Shown here piece after piece: positions 18,182 to 26,994 of a DNA stretch of 64,000 bases; within the stretch, counting starts at the first letter, position 1, and the number at the start of each line of letters is the position of its first letter. A program made the translations under genes and the position numbers. Below the pieces are notes generated by a model. The model ran no database searches. It saw only the letters and a list, made by a program, of their open reading frames with translations, and was not told the origin of the DNA. Source of the DNA: Bacillus alveayuensis (GTDB lineage: Bacteria; Bacillota; Bacilli; Bacillales; Aeribacillaceae); assembly GCA_030812955.1 (NCBI GenBank), contig JAUSTR010000009.1:21700-85699 (forward strand). Reading direction: 5' to 3'.

Positions 18182-18231
18182 AATCCCCCTCCTTTATTTA
18201 AACTGATAAATTTAAATATTCAGAATTTTTA

Positions 18232-18326
18232 TTTGTATACAAAAATATCACTTTGTATACAAATAGTCAATATATTTTTAAAATTTTGATAAATTGTTGA
18301 AAATTTTGTCTAGTTTTGTATACAAT
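18232..18326. promoter_or_regulatory. Three palindromic GntR operators between the CoA-transferase and GntR genes
   Basis: The perfect palindrome TTGTATACAA occurs three times at 18233-18242, 18253-18262 and 18316-18325. The first two are embedded in TTTGTATACAAA and lie exactly 20 bp apart, two helical turns; the third lies 63 bp further. The first pair sits 50-80 nt before the CoA-transferase start and the third ends 18 nt before the GntR start. One regulator binding these sites would control both directions. The TTG…CAA form matches FadR-subfamily operators. Confidence 0.8.
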
Positions 18327-18343
18327 TGAATTGAGGTGTTGAT

Positions 18344-19015
18344 ATGGATGCATACAATTTTATAAAAGAGGCTATTATCCACTTGAAATATCCACCAGGA
18401 ATGCGTTTAACAGAAGAATCACTTGCGAAAGAATTAAATTTAAGCCGAACTCCTATTCGTGAAGCGATTAAACAGCTAGAAGCAGAAGGATTAGTTGTTC
18501 CTTTAAAAAGGGGAGTTAAAGTTCGTCACTTTACGAAAGAAGATATTAAAAAAATTTATGATATAAGGACTTTGCTGGAAAGCTACGCTGCTGGAAAAGC
18601 AGCACTATATCGAACAGATGAGAATATAGCAGCATTAGAAGAGGCTAACGATCTATACGAAAAAGCAGTCTATCAATGTAATGAAGCGACTAATGAAAAT
18701 GTAAAACTTTTGGTAGAAGCAAATAATCGCTTTCACGAATCAATCTTTGCAGCTTGTCGAAATGAACACCTTCACTTTCATCTCTCAAAGGTTGTAGTCA
18801 TTCCTTTAGTTTTTCGGTCATTTTATTGGTACAGTGAATCCGAATTACAACGGTCTTTAGACTTCCATAAAATCATATTAAAAGCTATTCAAGATCAAGA
18901 ACCGGATCGAGCCCGTATTGCGATGCATGAACATATTTATGAAGGGCGAGACCAAGTTTTAAAACATCTAGATAAAGATCAAAATCGAAATTTATTAAAG
19001 TGGGAGGGAAAATGA
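18344..19015 (+). CDS. GntR-family (FadR/FCD) regulator of the CoA-transferase/HMG-CoA lyase cluster
   Basis: The 223-aa protein has an N-terminal winged helix with LTEESLAKELNLSRTPIREAIKQLEAEGLV (about residues 22-51). The helical FCD ligand domain carries the metal-binding pattern D(x)nH…H (NNRFHESIF, then DFHKIIL, then AMHEHI). It is divergent from the CoA-transferase operon and directly followed by the lyase gene (adjacent stop and start). Three TTGTATACAA boxes in the divergent region are its likely operators. The effector is presumably the pathway acid or its CoA ester. Confidence 0.88.
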   Translation: MDAYNFIKEAIIHLKYPPGMRLTEESLAKELNLSRTPIREAIKQLEAEGLVVPLKRGVKVRHFTKEDIKKIYDIRTLLESYAAGKAALYRTDENIAALEEANDLYEKAVYQCNEATNENVKLLVEANNRFHESIFAACRNEHLHFHLSKVVVIPLVFRSFYWYSESELQRSLDFHKIILKAIQDQEPDRARIAMHEHIYEGRDQVLKHLDKDQNRNLLKWEGK

Positions 19016-19900
19016 ATGGTTGAAATTTGCGAAGTAGGACCTCGAGATGGGCTGCAAAATGAAGAAAAAATATTGTCAACTGACATTAAAGTTCAATTGA
19101 TTCAACGTCTCATTGATGCAGGCATAAGAAACATCGAAGCTGTTTCTTTTGTTAATCCAAAGCTAGTACCACAAATGGCAGACGCAGAAGAAGTAATGAA
19201 GCGGGTTCCAAAACGTGACAATGTTCGATACGGAGGATTAGTTCTTAGTAGATCTGGGTTGGAACGTGCGTTGAAAACGGATGTAAATTTTTTGCATGTT
19301 GTGATAACAAGCAGTGATACTTTTAATTTGCGAAATGCAAATAGAACGGTAGACAAGGCTGTTAAAGAGTTATGCCAAGTGATTCAAGATGGTGTAGCGG
19401 CAAATAAAGGTGTTTCCGGAGTGATCGGTACCGCATTTGGCTGTCCTTACGAGGGAAGTGTTCCGGTGTCTAGAGTTCTCAACATCGCTGAAAAGTTCTT
19501 ACATGATGGCTGCTCTGAAATTACATTAGCTGATACAACTGGAATGGCCAATCCTCGTCAAGTGGAAGAGATGGTTGTCGAATTTAAAAAAGCTTTTGGA
19601 AATGACATATCATTAGGTCTACATTTTCATAACACACGTGGATTAGGACTTGCAAATGTTTTAGCAGGGTATCAAGCTGGTGTAAGGAGGTTTGATTCAT
19701 CTATAGCTGGATTAGGTGGCTGCCCATTTGCCCCAAAAGCTGTTGGAAATGTTTGTACAGAAGATATGGTTCATATGTTTCATGCTATGGAAGTAAAAAC
19801 CAATACTAATTTGCAGCAACTAATAGAAATTGCGAAATGGATGGAGCTCCAAATGGAACGTCCGTTAGATGGGATGGTTATGAAAGCAGGGGTCGTATAA
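19016..19900 (+). CDS. Hydroxymethylglutaryl-CoA lyase-type aldolase
   Basis: The 294-aa TIM-barrel protein of the DRE-TIM family starts with EICEVGPRDGLQNE, the catalytic Arg-Asp pair. The metal-binding histidines are in LGLHFHNTRGLGLAN, and the catalytic cysteine loop is AGLGGCPFAPKAVGN. Metal ligands and the loop cysteine are intact, so it should be active. The family cleaves HMG-CoA to acetoacetate and acetyl-CoA; close relatives take citramalyl-CoA or similar thioesters. The ATG directly follows the GntR stop, with GGGAGGG upstream. Together with the CoA-transferase it would make a two-step route from a free hydroxy-dicarboxylate. Confidence 0.88.
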   Translation: MVEICEVGPRDGLQNEEKILSTDIKVQLIQRLIDAGIRNIEAVSFVNPKLVPQMADAEEVMKRVPKRDNVRYGGLVLSRSGLERALKTDVNFLHVVITSSDTFNLRNANRTVDKAVKELCQVIQDGVAANKGVSGVIGTAFGCPYEGSVPVSRVLNIAEKFLHDGCSEITLADTTGMANPRQVEEMVVEFKKAFGNDISLGLHFHNTRGLGLANVLAGYQAGVRRFDSSIAGLGGCPFAPKAVGNVCTEDMVHMFHAMEVKTNTNLQQLIEIAKWMELQMERPLDGMVMKAGVV

Positions 19901-19951
19901 ATAACTGTATTTGTTAGAAGTTTAAAAATCCGATGATAATCTTTTTAAAAT

Positions 19952-19982
19952 GCTGTTTTCGTAAACTTTGTTGCTTTTCGAC
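19952..19982 (+). repeat. Left-end fragment of the palindromic miniature element found at 29436
   Basis: The ~31 bases here are identical to 29438-29468, the left terminus of the complete element. The rest of the element is absent. Directly after it, GACTTTGTCTATAAACT (from 19980) recurs with one change at 27619-27635. Confidence 0.75.
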
Positions 19983-19996
19983 TTTGTCTATAAACT

Positions 19997-20027
19997 GAAA
20001 GGCGTCTCCCAATAGGAGAACGCCTTC
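19997..20027 (-). terminator. Terminator of the DJ-1/PfpI gene
   Basis: The hairpin AAGGCG…CGCCTT with an inner CTCC/GGAG pairing lies just beyond the stop of the - strand gene. Confidence 0.65.
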
Positions 20028-20035
20028 AAAACCTT

Positions 20036-20587
20036 TTATTTGTTTAATAATTTAATAAATTCACGCATGAATGCTGGTAAATCTGGCCAAGCATGGGCAG
20101 ATACAAGGTTGTTATCAACATGAGTTGTTTCTGATACATAGTTTGCGCCGATGGCTTCTACACCTGGTTTGCAGGCAATGTAAGCTGTCAAGCTGCGGCC
20201 TTTCACAACATCTGGAATCGTTTCTAACACGAGTGAAGCGTGGCAAATCGCTGCTACTGGTTTATTTTCTTCAAAGAAATGACGGACAATTTTTGGCAAG
20301 TTTTCATCAAGGCGAATATATTCTGGTGCACGTCCTCCAGGAATAACTAAAGCATCATACTCTGATGGATCCACATCTGCAAATGATGCATGTGCATCAA
20401 GGAGATATCCTGGTTTTTCTACATAAGTGTCCCAATCAGCGAAATCATGAACAACTGTATGTAGTTTCTTTTTCTTTGGTGCTGCGATTGTAACGTCAAA
20501 ACCTTCCTCTAATAAACGGTAATAAGGATAGTAAACCTCTAACGCTTCTACTGCATCTCCTGTCACAATTAACACTTTTTTACTCAT
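20036..20587 (-). CDS. DJ-1/PfpI-family protein
   Basis: This 183-aa single domain has the nucleophile elbow AAICHAS (Cys about residue 115) and the upstream acid in the ALVIPGGRAPEYIR region. Members act as glyoxalases/deglycases, chaperones or peptidases; the sequence does not separate these. AAGGAGG lies 7 nt upstream of the ATG. It appears monocistronic with its own terminator. The general-stress role known for several Bacillus relatives is an inference here. Confidence 0.85.
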   Translation of the reverse strand: MSKKVLIVTGDAVEALEVYYPYYRLLEEGFDVTIAAPKKKKLHTVVHDFADWDTYVEKPGYLLDAHASFADVDPSEYDALVIPGGRAPEYIRLDENLPKIVRHFFEENKPVAAICHASLVLETIPDVVKGRSLTAYIACKPGVEAIGANYVSETTHVDNNLVSAHAWPDLPAFMREFIKLLNK

Positions 20588-20863
20588 ATTGATAACCTCC
20601 TTAAAGATTTTTCATTCCTATAATAATTCAATATGGATCATTAATGAAAGAAATATGCTTATATTACATAATGAACTCAAACAGTACATACGTAACTTTT
20701 GGACAAAAATAAAATTTTGTATTCGTTTACACCATTATAAATTTGAATTTTATTTTAACAATTGTAGAAATGTGTTGAAAAATGACAGAGAAAGTATTAT
20801 TTTATGTTACGAAAAGAATGTGAAAATATTCACAAACATGTTATGAAAGAGAAGTGATAAGAG

Positions 20864-21694
20864 ATGGAAGCAGTTCAAAAGTGTAAAGAGTTAGCTTTAA
20901 AAAAACGTACGATTCTAGAACAATCCCTTATCCAATATATCATTCGTGCAGCGATGGCAGGTGTATACATCGGCTTTGCCCTTGTTCTTTGTTTCCGTAT
21001 CGGCGAGTATTTTCGTGTAGCAAATTCTCCTGCAACTTATTTAGTGAGCGGTATTTTTTTTGGAATTGCGTTAGTATTAATTATGTATGGTGGTGCTGAA
21101 CTATTTACTGGAAATACGATGTATTTTACGATTAGTACTTTACAACAGCAAACAACTGTGAAAGATTTGGTGCAAAACTGGATTACATGTTATAGCGGTA
21201 ATATATTAGGCGCTATCTTTTTTGCGTTTCTTATTTCCCAATCTGGTATTTTTGATGATGTTTCAAAAGATCATTTATTGTTTGTAGTCGCGGAGAAGAA
21301 ACTACATGCCACAACGATGCAACTCTTTTTTAAAGGAATTCTTTGTAACTGGCTCGTTTGCTTAGCGATTTATATTCCGATGCAAATGAAAGAGGATATG
21401 GCGAAAATATTTTCAATGATTTTAATTGTTTTTATCTTTTTTGCTTCTGGATATGAACACTCTATTGCCAATTTTGTCCTTTTTTCACTTGCATTAGCAA
21501 TTCCGCATCCAGCGACAATTGATTTAGCTGGAGTTATACACAACATTTTTCCAGTAACACTTGGCAATATTGTCGGTGGAGCTTTGTTTATGGGAGCAAT
21601 TTATACTTATTTGTCATCTGAAAAAGAAGATCGTTTTTCAACGAAGTGGCTTTTAGGATATGTATTTCAAAAGAAAAAAGCTTTAAATAAATGA
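20864..21694 (+). CDS. Formate/nitrite transporter (FNT) family protein
   Basis: The 276-aa membrane protein has six helices. The FNT segments are visible: AAMAGVYIGFALVL at helix 1, GGAELFTGNTMYF near helix 2-3, and the central signature GILCNWLVCLAIYIP, where the FNT constriction residues reside. It is a pentameric channel/transporter for formate, nitrite or related small monovalent anions. The start ATG is preceded by AGAAGTGATAAGAG, a modest ribosome site. No formate lyase or nitrite reductase gene lies nearby, so the substrate stays open. Confidence 0.88.
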   Translation: MEAVQKCKELALKKRTILEQSLIQYIIRAAMAGVYIGFALVLCFRIGEYFRVANSPATYLVSGIFFGIALVLIMYGGAELFTGNTMYFTISTLQQQTTVKDLVQNWITCYSGNILGAIFFAFLISQSGIFDDVSKDHLLFVVAEKKLHATTMQLFFKGILCNWLVCLAIYIPMQMKEDMAKIFSMILIVFIFFASGYEHSIANFVLFSLALAIPHPATIDLAGVIHNIFPVTLGNIVGGALFMGAIYTYLSSEKEDRFSTKWLLGYVFQKKKALNK

Positions 21695-22005
21695 ATGGTG
21701 CTTTTTCCCAACACTTCGTTATTAAATGCCTGCGGTCCAGTTCATACGTCGCTAAGCGGGGCGCTTGCGCTTTTCTTACTCCATGCGTGGGAACTATTTA
21801 TTCAAATCCATCTTGTGCTTTCTAGATTACGTTCAATTATTTGCTTTATTGGCAACTTTTAATTCCTTTCCTTTAGTATATTTTTTAAACTATGTTACAT
21901 GAAAGTATGTACTTGTTAAAATGCACGATCTGTTTCATAATATCGATATCATCCCTTATGATAGGATGAATTTTTCTATAATGATGACAAAAGGAGGAGG
22001 GGCTT
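21695..22005. other. Intergenic stretch with a small palindromic segment
   Basis: No gene is visible. Around 21752-21780 the run CTAAGCGGGGCGCTTGCGCTT contains an AAGCG…CGCTT hairpin and is GC-richer than its surroundings, like a fragment of a dispersed intergenic repeat. The promoter of the nitrilase gene must lie at about 21950-21990. Confidence 0.3.
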
Positions 22006-22863
22006 ATGAAACTAAGAGTTTCAGCCGTTCAATATCATCTCCATACGATTCAATCATTCGAAGAATTTGCTCAACAAGTGGAGCATTACATTAAAACAGC
22101 TCAAGAGTTTGATGTAGATTTCGTTTTATTCCCAGAGTTTTTTACTACACAGCTCATGTCCATTGGCAATGAGAAAGGACAGCCTTTAACGATTCAAGAT
22201 CTTCCAGATTTTACTGACCAATACCGTTCATTATTTATAGATTTAGCTAAGAAAACAAATATGCATATTATTGGTGGAACTCATGTCATCCGCAAAGGTG
22301 ATCGCTTATATAATGTCGCTCATTTGTTCTATCCAGACGGAAGGGTAGCCGAACAGGCAAAACTCCATATTACCCCTACAGAAGTGAAAGAGTGGAACAT
22401 GTCACCTGGGGATGGTCTAGAGGTGTTTGAGACGGAAAAAGGTACCATTGCGATGTTAACCTGCTATGACATTGAATTTCCTGAAATCGTTCGCATGGCA
22501 AAAGCGAAAGGTGCTGACGTCATTTTCTGTCCTTCTTGCACAGATGACCGTCATGGATTTTATCGTGTTCGTTACACAAGTCATGCAAGAGCCATCGAAA
22601 ACGAAGTTTATGTCGTTACAACTGGGACGGTGGGCTCCCTTCCGACCGTTGACTTTATGCGAGCAAACTTTGGTCAAGCGGCAGTGATTACACCAAACGA
22701 TATTCCATTCCCTCCTCGTGGCATATTAGTAGAAGGGGAAATCAATCATGATATGATTGTGACAGCTGATCTTGATTTAGAGCTGTTATACAAAGTTCGT
22801 GAAAAAGGATCGGTTACGACATGGCGCGATCGCCGTACAGACCTGTATCCGGATTGGAAATAA
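22006..22863 (+). CDS. Carbon-nitrogen hydrolase (nitrilase superfamily)
   Basis: The 285-aa enzyme has the complete Glu-Lys-Cys triad: Glu in DFVLFPEFF (about residue 45), Lys in AEQAKLHITP, and Cys in AMLTCYDIEFPEI (about residue 153). It hydrolyses an amide or nitrile in the cytosol. AAAGGAGGAGGGG precedes the ATG. It is followed 35 nt later by a GNAT acetyltransferase. In B. subtilis YhcX the two domains are fused in one ~510-aa protein, so this pair looks like the split form with reversed order. Substrate unknown. Confidence 0.87.
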   Translation: MKLRVSAVQYHLHTIQSFEEFAQQVEHYIKTAQEFDVDFVLFPEFFTTQLMSIGNEKGQPLTIQDLPDFTDQYRSLFIDLAKKTNMHIIGGTHVIRKGDRLYNVAHLFYPDGRVAEQAKLHITPTEVKEWNMSPGDGLEVFETEKGTIAMLTCYDIEFPEIVRMAKAKGADVIFCPSCTDDRHGFYRVRYTSHARAIENEVYVVTTGTVGSLPTVDFMRANFGQAAVITPNDIPFPPRGILVEGEINHDMIVTADLDLELLYKVREKGSVTTWRDRRTDLYPDWK

Positions 22864-22898
22864 AGGGAGATTTAACCTTTTTTCAAGGAGGAGGAACA

Positions 22899-23573
22899 AT
22901 GTATCGCAAGCAGTTTTACGTCTTTAACCAAGAGCGTCCTGTGCCAGCGGTGATCCGAAATTATGAAGAAAAGGATTTTGATGGTTTAATTCGTATTCAA
23001 CAGGAAAGCTTTCCTCCGCCATTTCCGTCTGAATTATGGTGGAATACGGAACAGCTGAAAAACCATATCACGCTATTTCCAGAGGGAGCCTTATGTATTG
23101 AAATAAATGGGGAAATTGCTGGGTCGATGACAGGATTAATTGTTGACTTTGATCCGAATCATCCAGAACATTCATGGGAAGAAATCACCGATAATGGATA
23201 TATTCGTAACCATAATCCAAATGGCAATACGCTCTATGTCGTTGATATCGGCGTTCGACCAGCGTATCGTAAATTAGGTCTTGGAAAATGGCTGATGTTA
23301 TCCATGTATGAAGTCGTTATTCAATTGGGATTGGAACGTCTGTTAGGCGGAGGAAGAATGCCTGGCTACCATAAAAAAGCTCATGAGATGACAGCGGAAC
23401 AATATCTTGAAGCGGTCTTAAATGGTGAAATAAAAGATCCTGTCATTACCTTCCTGCTCCGCTGCGGACGTACCCCTGTTAAAGTGGTGGCGAACTATTT
23501 AGAAGACGAAGAATCTTGTAACTACGCAGTACTTATGGAATGGAAAAATCCTTTTTATACAGCTAAACCGTAA
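22899..23573 (+). CDS. GNAT-family N-acetyltransferase, partner of the nitrilase
   Basis: The 224-aa protein has a GNAT core: the acetyl-CoA pocket lies in VVDIGVRPAYRKLGLGKWLM (about residues 108-127), preceded by PNGNTLY. The ATG at 22899 follows AAGGAGGAGG; the longer frame from 22821 overlaps the nitrilase and lacks a ribosome site. It is co-transcribed with the nitrilase and ends at a strong terminator. It matches the N-terminal half of YhcX-type fusion proteins. The acceptor substrate is unknown. Confidence 0.83.
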   Translation: MYRKQFYVFNQERPVPAVIRNYEEKDFDGLIRIQQESFPPPFPSELWWNTEQLKNHITLFPEGALCIEINGEIAGSMTGLIVDFDPNHPEHSWEEITDNGYIRNHNPNGNTLYVVDIGVRPAYRKLGLGKWLMLSMYEVVIQLGLERLLGGGRMPGYHKKAHEMTAEQYLEAVLNGEIKDPVITFLLRCGRTPVKVVANYLEDEESCNYAVLMEWKNPFYTAKP

Positions 23574-23595
23574 TAAGAAAAATGACGAAAAACAA

Positions 23596-23639
23596 CAAAA
23601 AGTCGATTCTTCCTTTAAGCAGGAAAAATCGACTTTTTC
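23596..23639 (+). terminator. Terminator after the nitrilase–GNAT pair
   Basis: A long stem (AAAAAGTCGATT with AATCGACTTTTT plus inner pairs) carries a built-in T run. Confidence 0.88.
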
Positions 23640-23708
23640 ATTTGTGTCATATTAAGGCAAAATCATCAACAAAAAGACCGTAAAGCGTTTCTAAAAAATC
23701 GTTTAATT

Positions 23709-23877
23709 TTATCCACAAGAAAAAAAGGAGAACAGGTGTTATAAACATTTTTATCCACAATATTCACAATTAACCGAATATTTACACACAAATTTTGTGA
23801 GTAAGTTGGGGATAATTGAATAAGAAAACAACAATAGTTAGGGAATTTATTAACATTATCCACAATAATGTGGATAA
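23709..23877. other. DnaA-box cluster
   Basis: Four perfect consensus DnaA boxes lie within 170 bp: TTATCCACA at 23709-23717, 23751-23759 and 23856-23864, and the inverse TGTGGATAA at 23869-23877. The near match TGGGGATAA (23807-23815) lies between them. The last two face each other 4 bp apart. The stretch is very A/T-rich and has no gene. This is what a DnaA-titrating or DnaA-responsive regulatory cluster looks like; it is not the origin, since dnaA, dnaN and other origin genes are absent. Confidence 0.75.
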
Positions 23878-24024
23878 ATGTTTTCACATGGATGATTCAA
23901 TGTGAATCATATCATGATATAGGAAAGAAGTTTTTTATGAAAAATTTATGTAAATAAAATCATGAAAAGTATCTTGACAATCCTAAACAGTTATCACATA
24001 ATTTTTAAAAAATGAAGATTCGTT

Positions 24025-24264
24025 GTGGCGTTGATAGGGGCCAGTAAATATGTCTTAGGCGAAAGAGAGTGGAACTCATAGGCTGGAAGGTTCCACCGCT
24101 GATTGGCTATTGAACCTACCCCTTGAGCTGTTAGGCTAATAACCTAACCGTATCCTACGATACAGGAGTTGAGGGAGTTTCATCGTCAAGATGAGACTAA
24201 TAAAGGTGGTACCGCGGATATTGACTCATATTCGTCCTTTTACTAGGCGATGTGAGTCTTTTTT
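24025..24264 (+). ncRNA. T-box leader (proline-type) upstream of proBA
   Basis: The T-box core AAGGTGGTACCGCGG is at 24203-24217, within the antiterminator. It is followed by a terminator hairpin (GACTCATAT… with …ATGTGAGTC, then TTTTTT, 24221-24264). Upstream lies a long stem-I region from about 24025. In its internal loop, GAACCTACC contains a CCT triplet (24115-24117) that fits the Pro specifier followed by A. Uncharged tRNA-Pro would base-pair there and allow read-through into proB. The core is certain; the specifier position is inferred from pattern. Confidence 0.9.
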
Positions 24265-24326
24265 ATTTGGAATAAATTGAAAAAACAATCGGTATGGCAG
24301 ACGACAACGATAGTGAGGTGCTGATC

Positions 24327-25445
24327 ATGGGGAAAAGAGTTGTCATAAAAATCGGCAGCAGCTCGTTAACGGATCCTAATGGTGGTCTTTCTATAGAAAA
24401 GCTGACAGATCATGTTGAGGCGATTGCACACTTAAAGAAGCTCGGCTATGAAGTCGTGTTAATATCATCAGGTGCTGTGTCAGCTGGATATAAGCTTTTA
24501 GGTTATCCAACAAGACCTATGACCATTAGAGGTAAACAGGCAGCAGCTGCTGTTGGTCAAGGGCTTTTAATACAAGCATATACAGAGGTATTCGCTAGGC
24601 ATGGAATCATTTGTGCCCAATTATTACTAACGAGAGGGGATTTTCAGAAAAAAGAGCAATATCAAAATGCCCACGTGACACTACAAGAGCTTCTTAAACG
24701 TTCTGTTTTACCGATTATTAACGAAAACGATTCGGTTTCGATTGAGGAACTAACCTTCGGTGATAATGATATGCTTTCAGCGCTAGTAAGCGGGTTAGTT
24801 CATGCTGAAACACTTATTATTTTAACGGATATTAATGGCATTTATGAGGAGAATCCGAAAGATAATCCGAATGCAAAGCGCCTAGATTATCTTCCTTCTA
24901 TTTCTAACGAGTTAATTCATAAGATGAGCAGTGATTCCGGTTCGAAAGTTGGAACTGGTGGTATGAAGTCGAAGCTAATGGCTGCACAAACCGCTCTATC
25001 CCTTGGTGTTAATATCTTTATAGGAAAAGGCTCCGGAAAGAAAAAATTGGAGGAAATTATCAATGGAAATGGAGATGGAACATATATTGGGCCATCTTTG
25101 TCAACCGTGAAAAATCCTAAACAATGGATTGCCTTACATTCTGCTGTAAAAGGGGAAATTGAAGTCGATGAGGGAGCAGAAAAGGCGATTTTACATCAAG
25201 GAAAATCGCTGTTGCCTGCAGGTATTAAGGCAGTAAATGGGATGTTTTCAAGCGGGGATGTCGTACAAATTGTTAATTCTCAAAAAGAATTAATTGGCAA
25301 AGGTGAAGTGAACTATTCATCTGAGCAGCTTGCCAAGATTAAAGGGTTATCAAGTAAAGAAGCGATGGAGAAAGCCAATCAAACCCATCCAGAAGTCATT
25401 CATCGCGATAAATTAGTATTTAAGAATAAGGAGTTGATCTTATGA
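24327..25445 (+). CDS. proB: Glutamate 5-kinase
   Basis: The protein has 372 aa. The amino-acid-kinase domain has [11 protein letters not shown] at the start, the nucleotide-binding [11 protein letters not shown] and the substrate loop [19 protein letters not shown]-terminal PUA domain follows (about residues 275-355). It phosphorylates glutamate in proline synthesis. The frame opens at 24294, but the ATG at 24327 follows GAGGTG and gives the standard N-terminus. It lies behind a proline T-box and overlaps proA by 4 bp. Confidence 0.95.
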   Translation: MGKRVVIKIGSSSLTDPNGGLSIEKLTDHVEAIAHLKKLGYEVVLISSGAVSAGYKLLGYPTRPMTIRGKQAAAAVGQGLLIQAYTEVFARHGIICAQLLLTRGDFQKKEQYQNAHVTLQELLKRSVLPIINENDSVSIEELTFGDNDMLSALVSGLVHAETLIILTDINGIYEENPKDNPNAKRLDYLPSISNELIHKMSSDSGSKVGTGGMKSKLMAAQTALSLGVNIFIGKGSGKKKLEEIINGNGDGTYIGPSLSTVKNPKQWIALHSAVKGEIEVDEGAEKAILHQGKSLLPAGIKAVNGMFSSGDVVQIVNSQKELIGKGEVNYSSEQLAKIKGLSSKEAMEKANQTHPEVIHRDKLVFKNKELIL

Positions 25446-26689
25446 GTGAACTTTTAATGAAAGCAAAAAAAGCAAAGGAAGCGGCTTCGAAATTAGTAGC
25501 GAAAACGACAAAAGAAAAAAATGAAGCTTTAAAAGCTATTTCCGCTCAATTGCGGGAGGAATCTGCTTATATTATGAAAGAAAATGAAAAGGATTTGCAG
25601 TATGGACATGAAAAGGGCTATCATGATTCATTGCTGGACCGCTTAATGCTCAATGAAGAAAGAATTGATGCAATGGCAGATGCTCTATTAGATTTAGCTG
25701 AATTAAAGGATCCAGTAGGGGAAGCAGTTGAGACAATCGAGCGTCCTAACGGTCTTTTTATTGAAAAAGTTCGTGTCCCCCTAGGAGTAGTTGGGATGAT
25801 TTATGAGGCAAGACCGAATGTAACGGTGGATGCTTCCGCTCTTTGTTTAAAAACAGGAAATGCGGTGCTTTTGCGTGGGAGCACCTCAGCTCTTCATTCA
25901 AACAAGGCCATTGTAAATGTTATTCATCGTGCGCTTAATAAAGTTGGCTTTCCTCTTGAAGCTGTTCAGCTGCTTGAAGATACAAGCCGTGAAACGGCAG
26001 CGAAAATGTTTAAGTTAAACGAATATTTAGATGTGTTAATTCCAAGAGGTGGCCAAAAGCTAATTCAAACCGTTGTCGAAAATGCAACTGTTCCAGTATT
26101 GGAGACTGGTGCTGGGAATTGCCACGTCTTTATAGATGAAACAGCGAAAAAAGAAATGGCCATTGATATTGTCATCAATGCTAAAACACAGAGACCTTCT
26201 GTATGTAATGCAATCGAAACAGTTTTAATTCATAAAAACTGGGCAAACAATCATTTACGTGATTTCATTGAATCTTTACAAAAGCTTCATGTTGAATTAC
26301 GTGTTGATGAAGAAATTTATCGACAGTTTCCAAACTTAACATTAGCGACAGAAGAAGATTGGAAAACAGAGTATTTAGATTATATTTTAGCAGTAAAATT
26401 AGTAGAAGATGTTGAAGAAGCTATTGCCCATATTAATCAATATGGTTCACACCATTCGGAAGCCATTATTTCAGAAACAAAGGAGCATGTAGAGACGTTT
26501 TTCCAACTCGTAGATTCTGCGGCTCTTTATCATAATGCTTCTACTCGGTTTACAGATGGTTTTGAATTCGGTTTTGGAGCTGAAATTGGCATTAGCACGC
26601 AAAAGCTTCATGCCCGCGGGCCAATGGGGCTTCCAGCTTTAACTTCTACGAAATATGTTATTCGAGGAAATGGGCAAATACGTCAATAA
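25442..26689 (+). CDS. proA: Gamma-glutamyl phosphate reductase
   Basis: The 415-aa aldehyde-dehydrogenase-fold enzyme has [23 protein letters not shown] and the catalytic cysteine in [14 protein letters not shown]. It reduces glutamyl-5-phosphate to glutamate semialdehyde with NADPH. The ATG overlaps the proB stop (ATGA-type junction), so the two enzymes that share an unstable intermediate are translationally coupled. Confidence 0.96.
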   Translation: MSELLMKAKKAKEAASKLVAKTTKEKNEALKAISAQLREESAYIMKENEKDLQYGHEKGYHDSLLDRLMLNEERIDAMADALLDLAELKDPVGEAVETIERPNGLFIEKVRVPLGVVGMIYEARPNVTVDASALCLKTGNAVLLRGSTSALHSNKAIVNVIHRALNKVGFPLEAVQLLEDTSRETAAKMFKLNEYLDVLIPRGGQKLIQTVVENATVPVLETGAGNCHVFIDETAKKEMAIDIVINAKTQRPSVCNAIETVLIHKNWANNHLRDFIESLQKLHVELRVDEEIYRQFPNLTLATEEDWKTEYLDYILAVKLVEDVEEAIAHINQYGSHHSEAIISETKEHVETFFQLVDSAALYHNASTRFTDGFEFGFGAEIGISTQKLHARGPMGLPALTSTKYVIRGNGQIRQ

Positions 26690-26690
26690 T

Positions 26691-26725
26691 AGAAGATAAT
26701 AGAAGATAATAGAAGATAATAGAAG
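26691..26725 (+). repeat. Short tandem repeat after proA
   Basis: The decamer AGAAGATAAT is repeated three times with a further half copy, starting right after the proA stop codon. It is probably a replication-slippage array. Confidence 0.9.
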
Positions 26726-26748
26726 GGGCCTGGCGAAATGCCAGCCCC
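26725..26748 (+). terminator. Terminator between proBA and yfhD
   Basis: A GC-rich hairpin (GGGGC-TGGC with GCCAGCCCC around GAAAT) is followed on the + strand by a T run only 13 nt later. Confidence 0.6.
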
Positions 26749-26755
26749 AACACCT

Positions 26756-26956
26756 TTACCCTTTTTTGAATGGCTTTCGTGTTTGTCTTTGATTGGCTGC
26801 ATTTGCACGTGCTTGTGCTTCTCGGTCTGCTTGATCAGCTAATTCTTCGGAATATTCTTCATAAACCCCATCCGTTTCATACTTTACCTCTTTTGGAACT
26901 TGTGGTAATGAACTTTTATTTTTGTCGCGTTTTTTATGACCACGTGTTCTTCCCAT
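26756..26956 (-). CDS. yfhD: YfhD family small protein
   Basis: The 66-aa hydrophilic protein begins MGRTRGHKKRDKNKSSLPQVP and contains the acidic block EEYSEELADQADREAQARANAA, the pattern of the YfhD family found in spore-forming bacilli. AAGGAGG lies 9-10 nt before the ATG at 26956. The next upstream gene is yfhE, as in B. subtilis. Function unknown. Confidence 0.8.
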   Translation of the reverse strand: MGRTRGHKKRDKNKSSLPQVPKEVKYETDGVYEEYSEELADQADREAQARANAANQRQTRKPFKKG

Positions 26957-26994
26957 TTTTTTATTTCCTCCTTGTTCCATGTTTGTCAATCCAT

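Noticed and set aside
23709..23877. Chromosomal replication origin
   Set aside because: DnaA boxes are present, but dnaA, dnaN, recF, gyrB, rpmH and an evident unwinding element next to them are absent.
23666..23887. 73-aa open frame on the - strand
   Set aside because: Made of A/T-rich DNA with repeated DnaA boxes; no ribosome site and low-complexity product.
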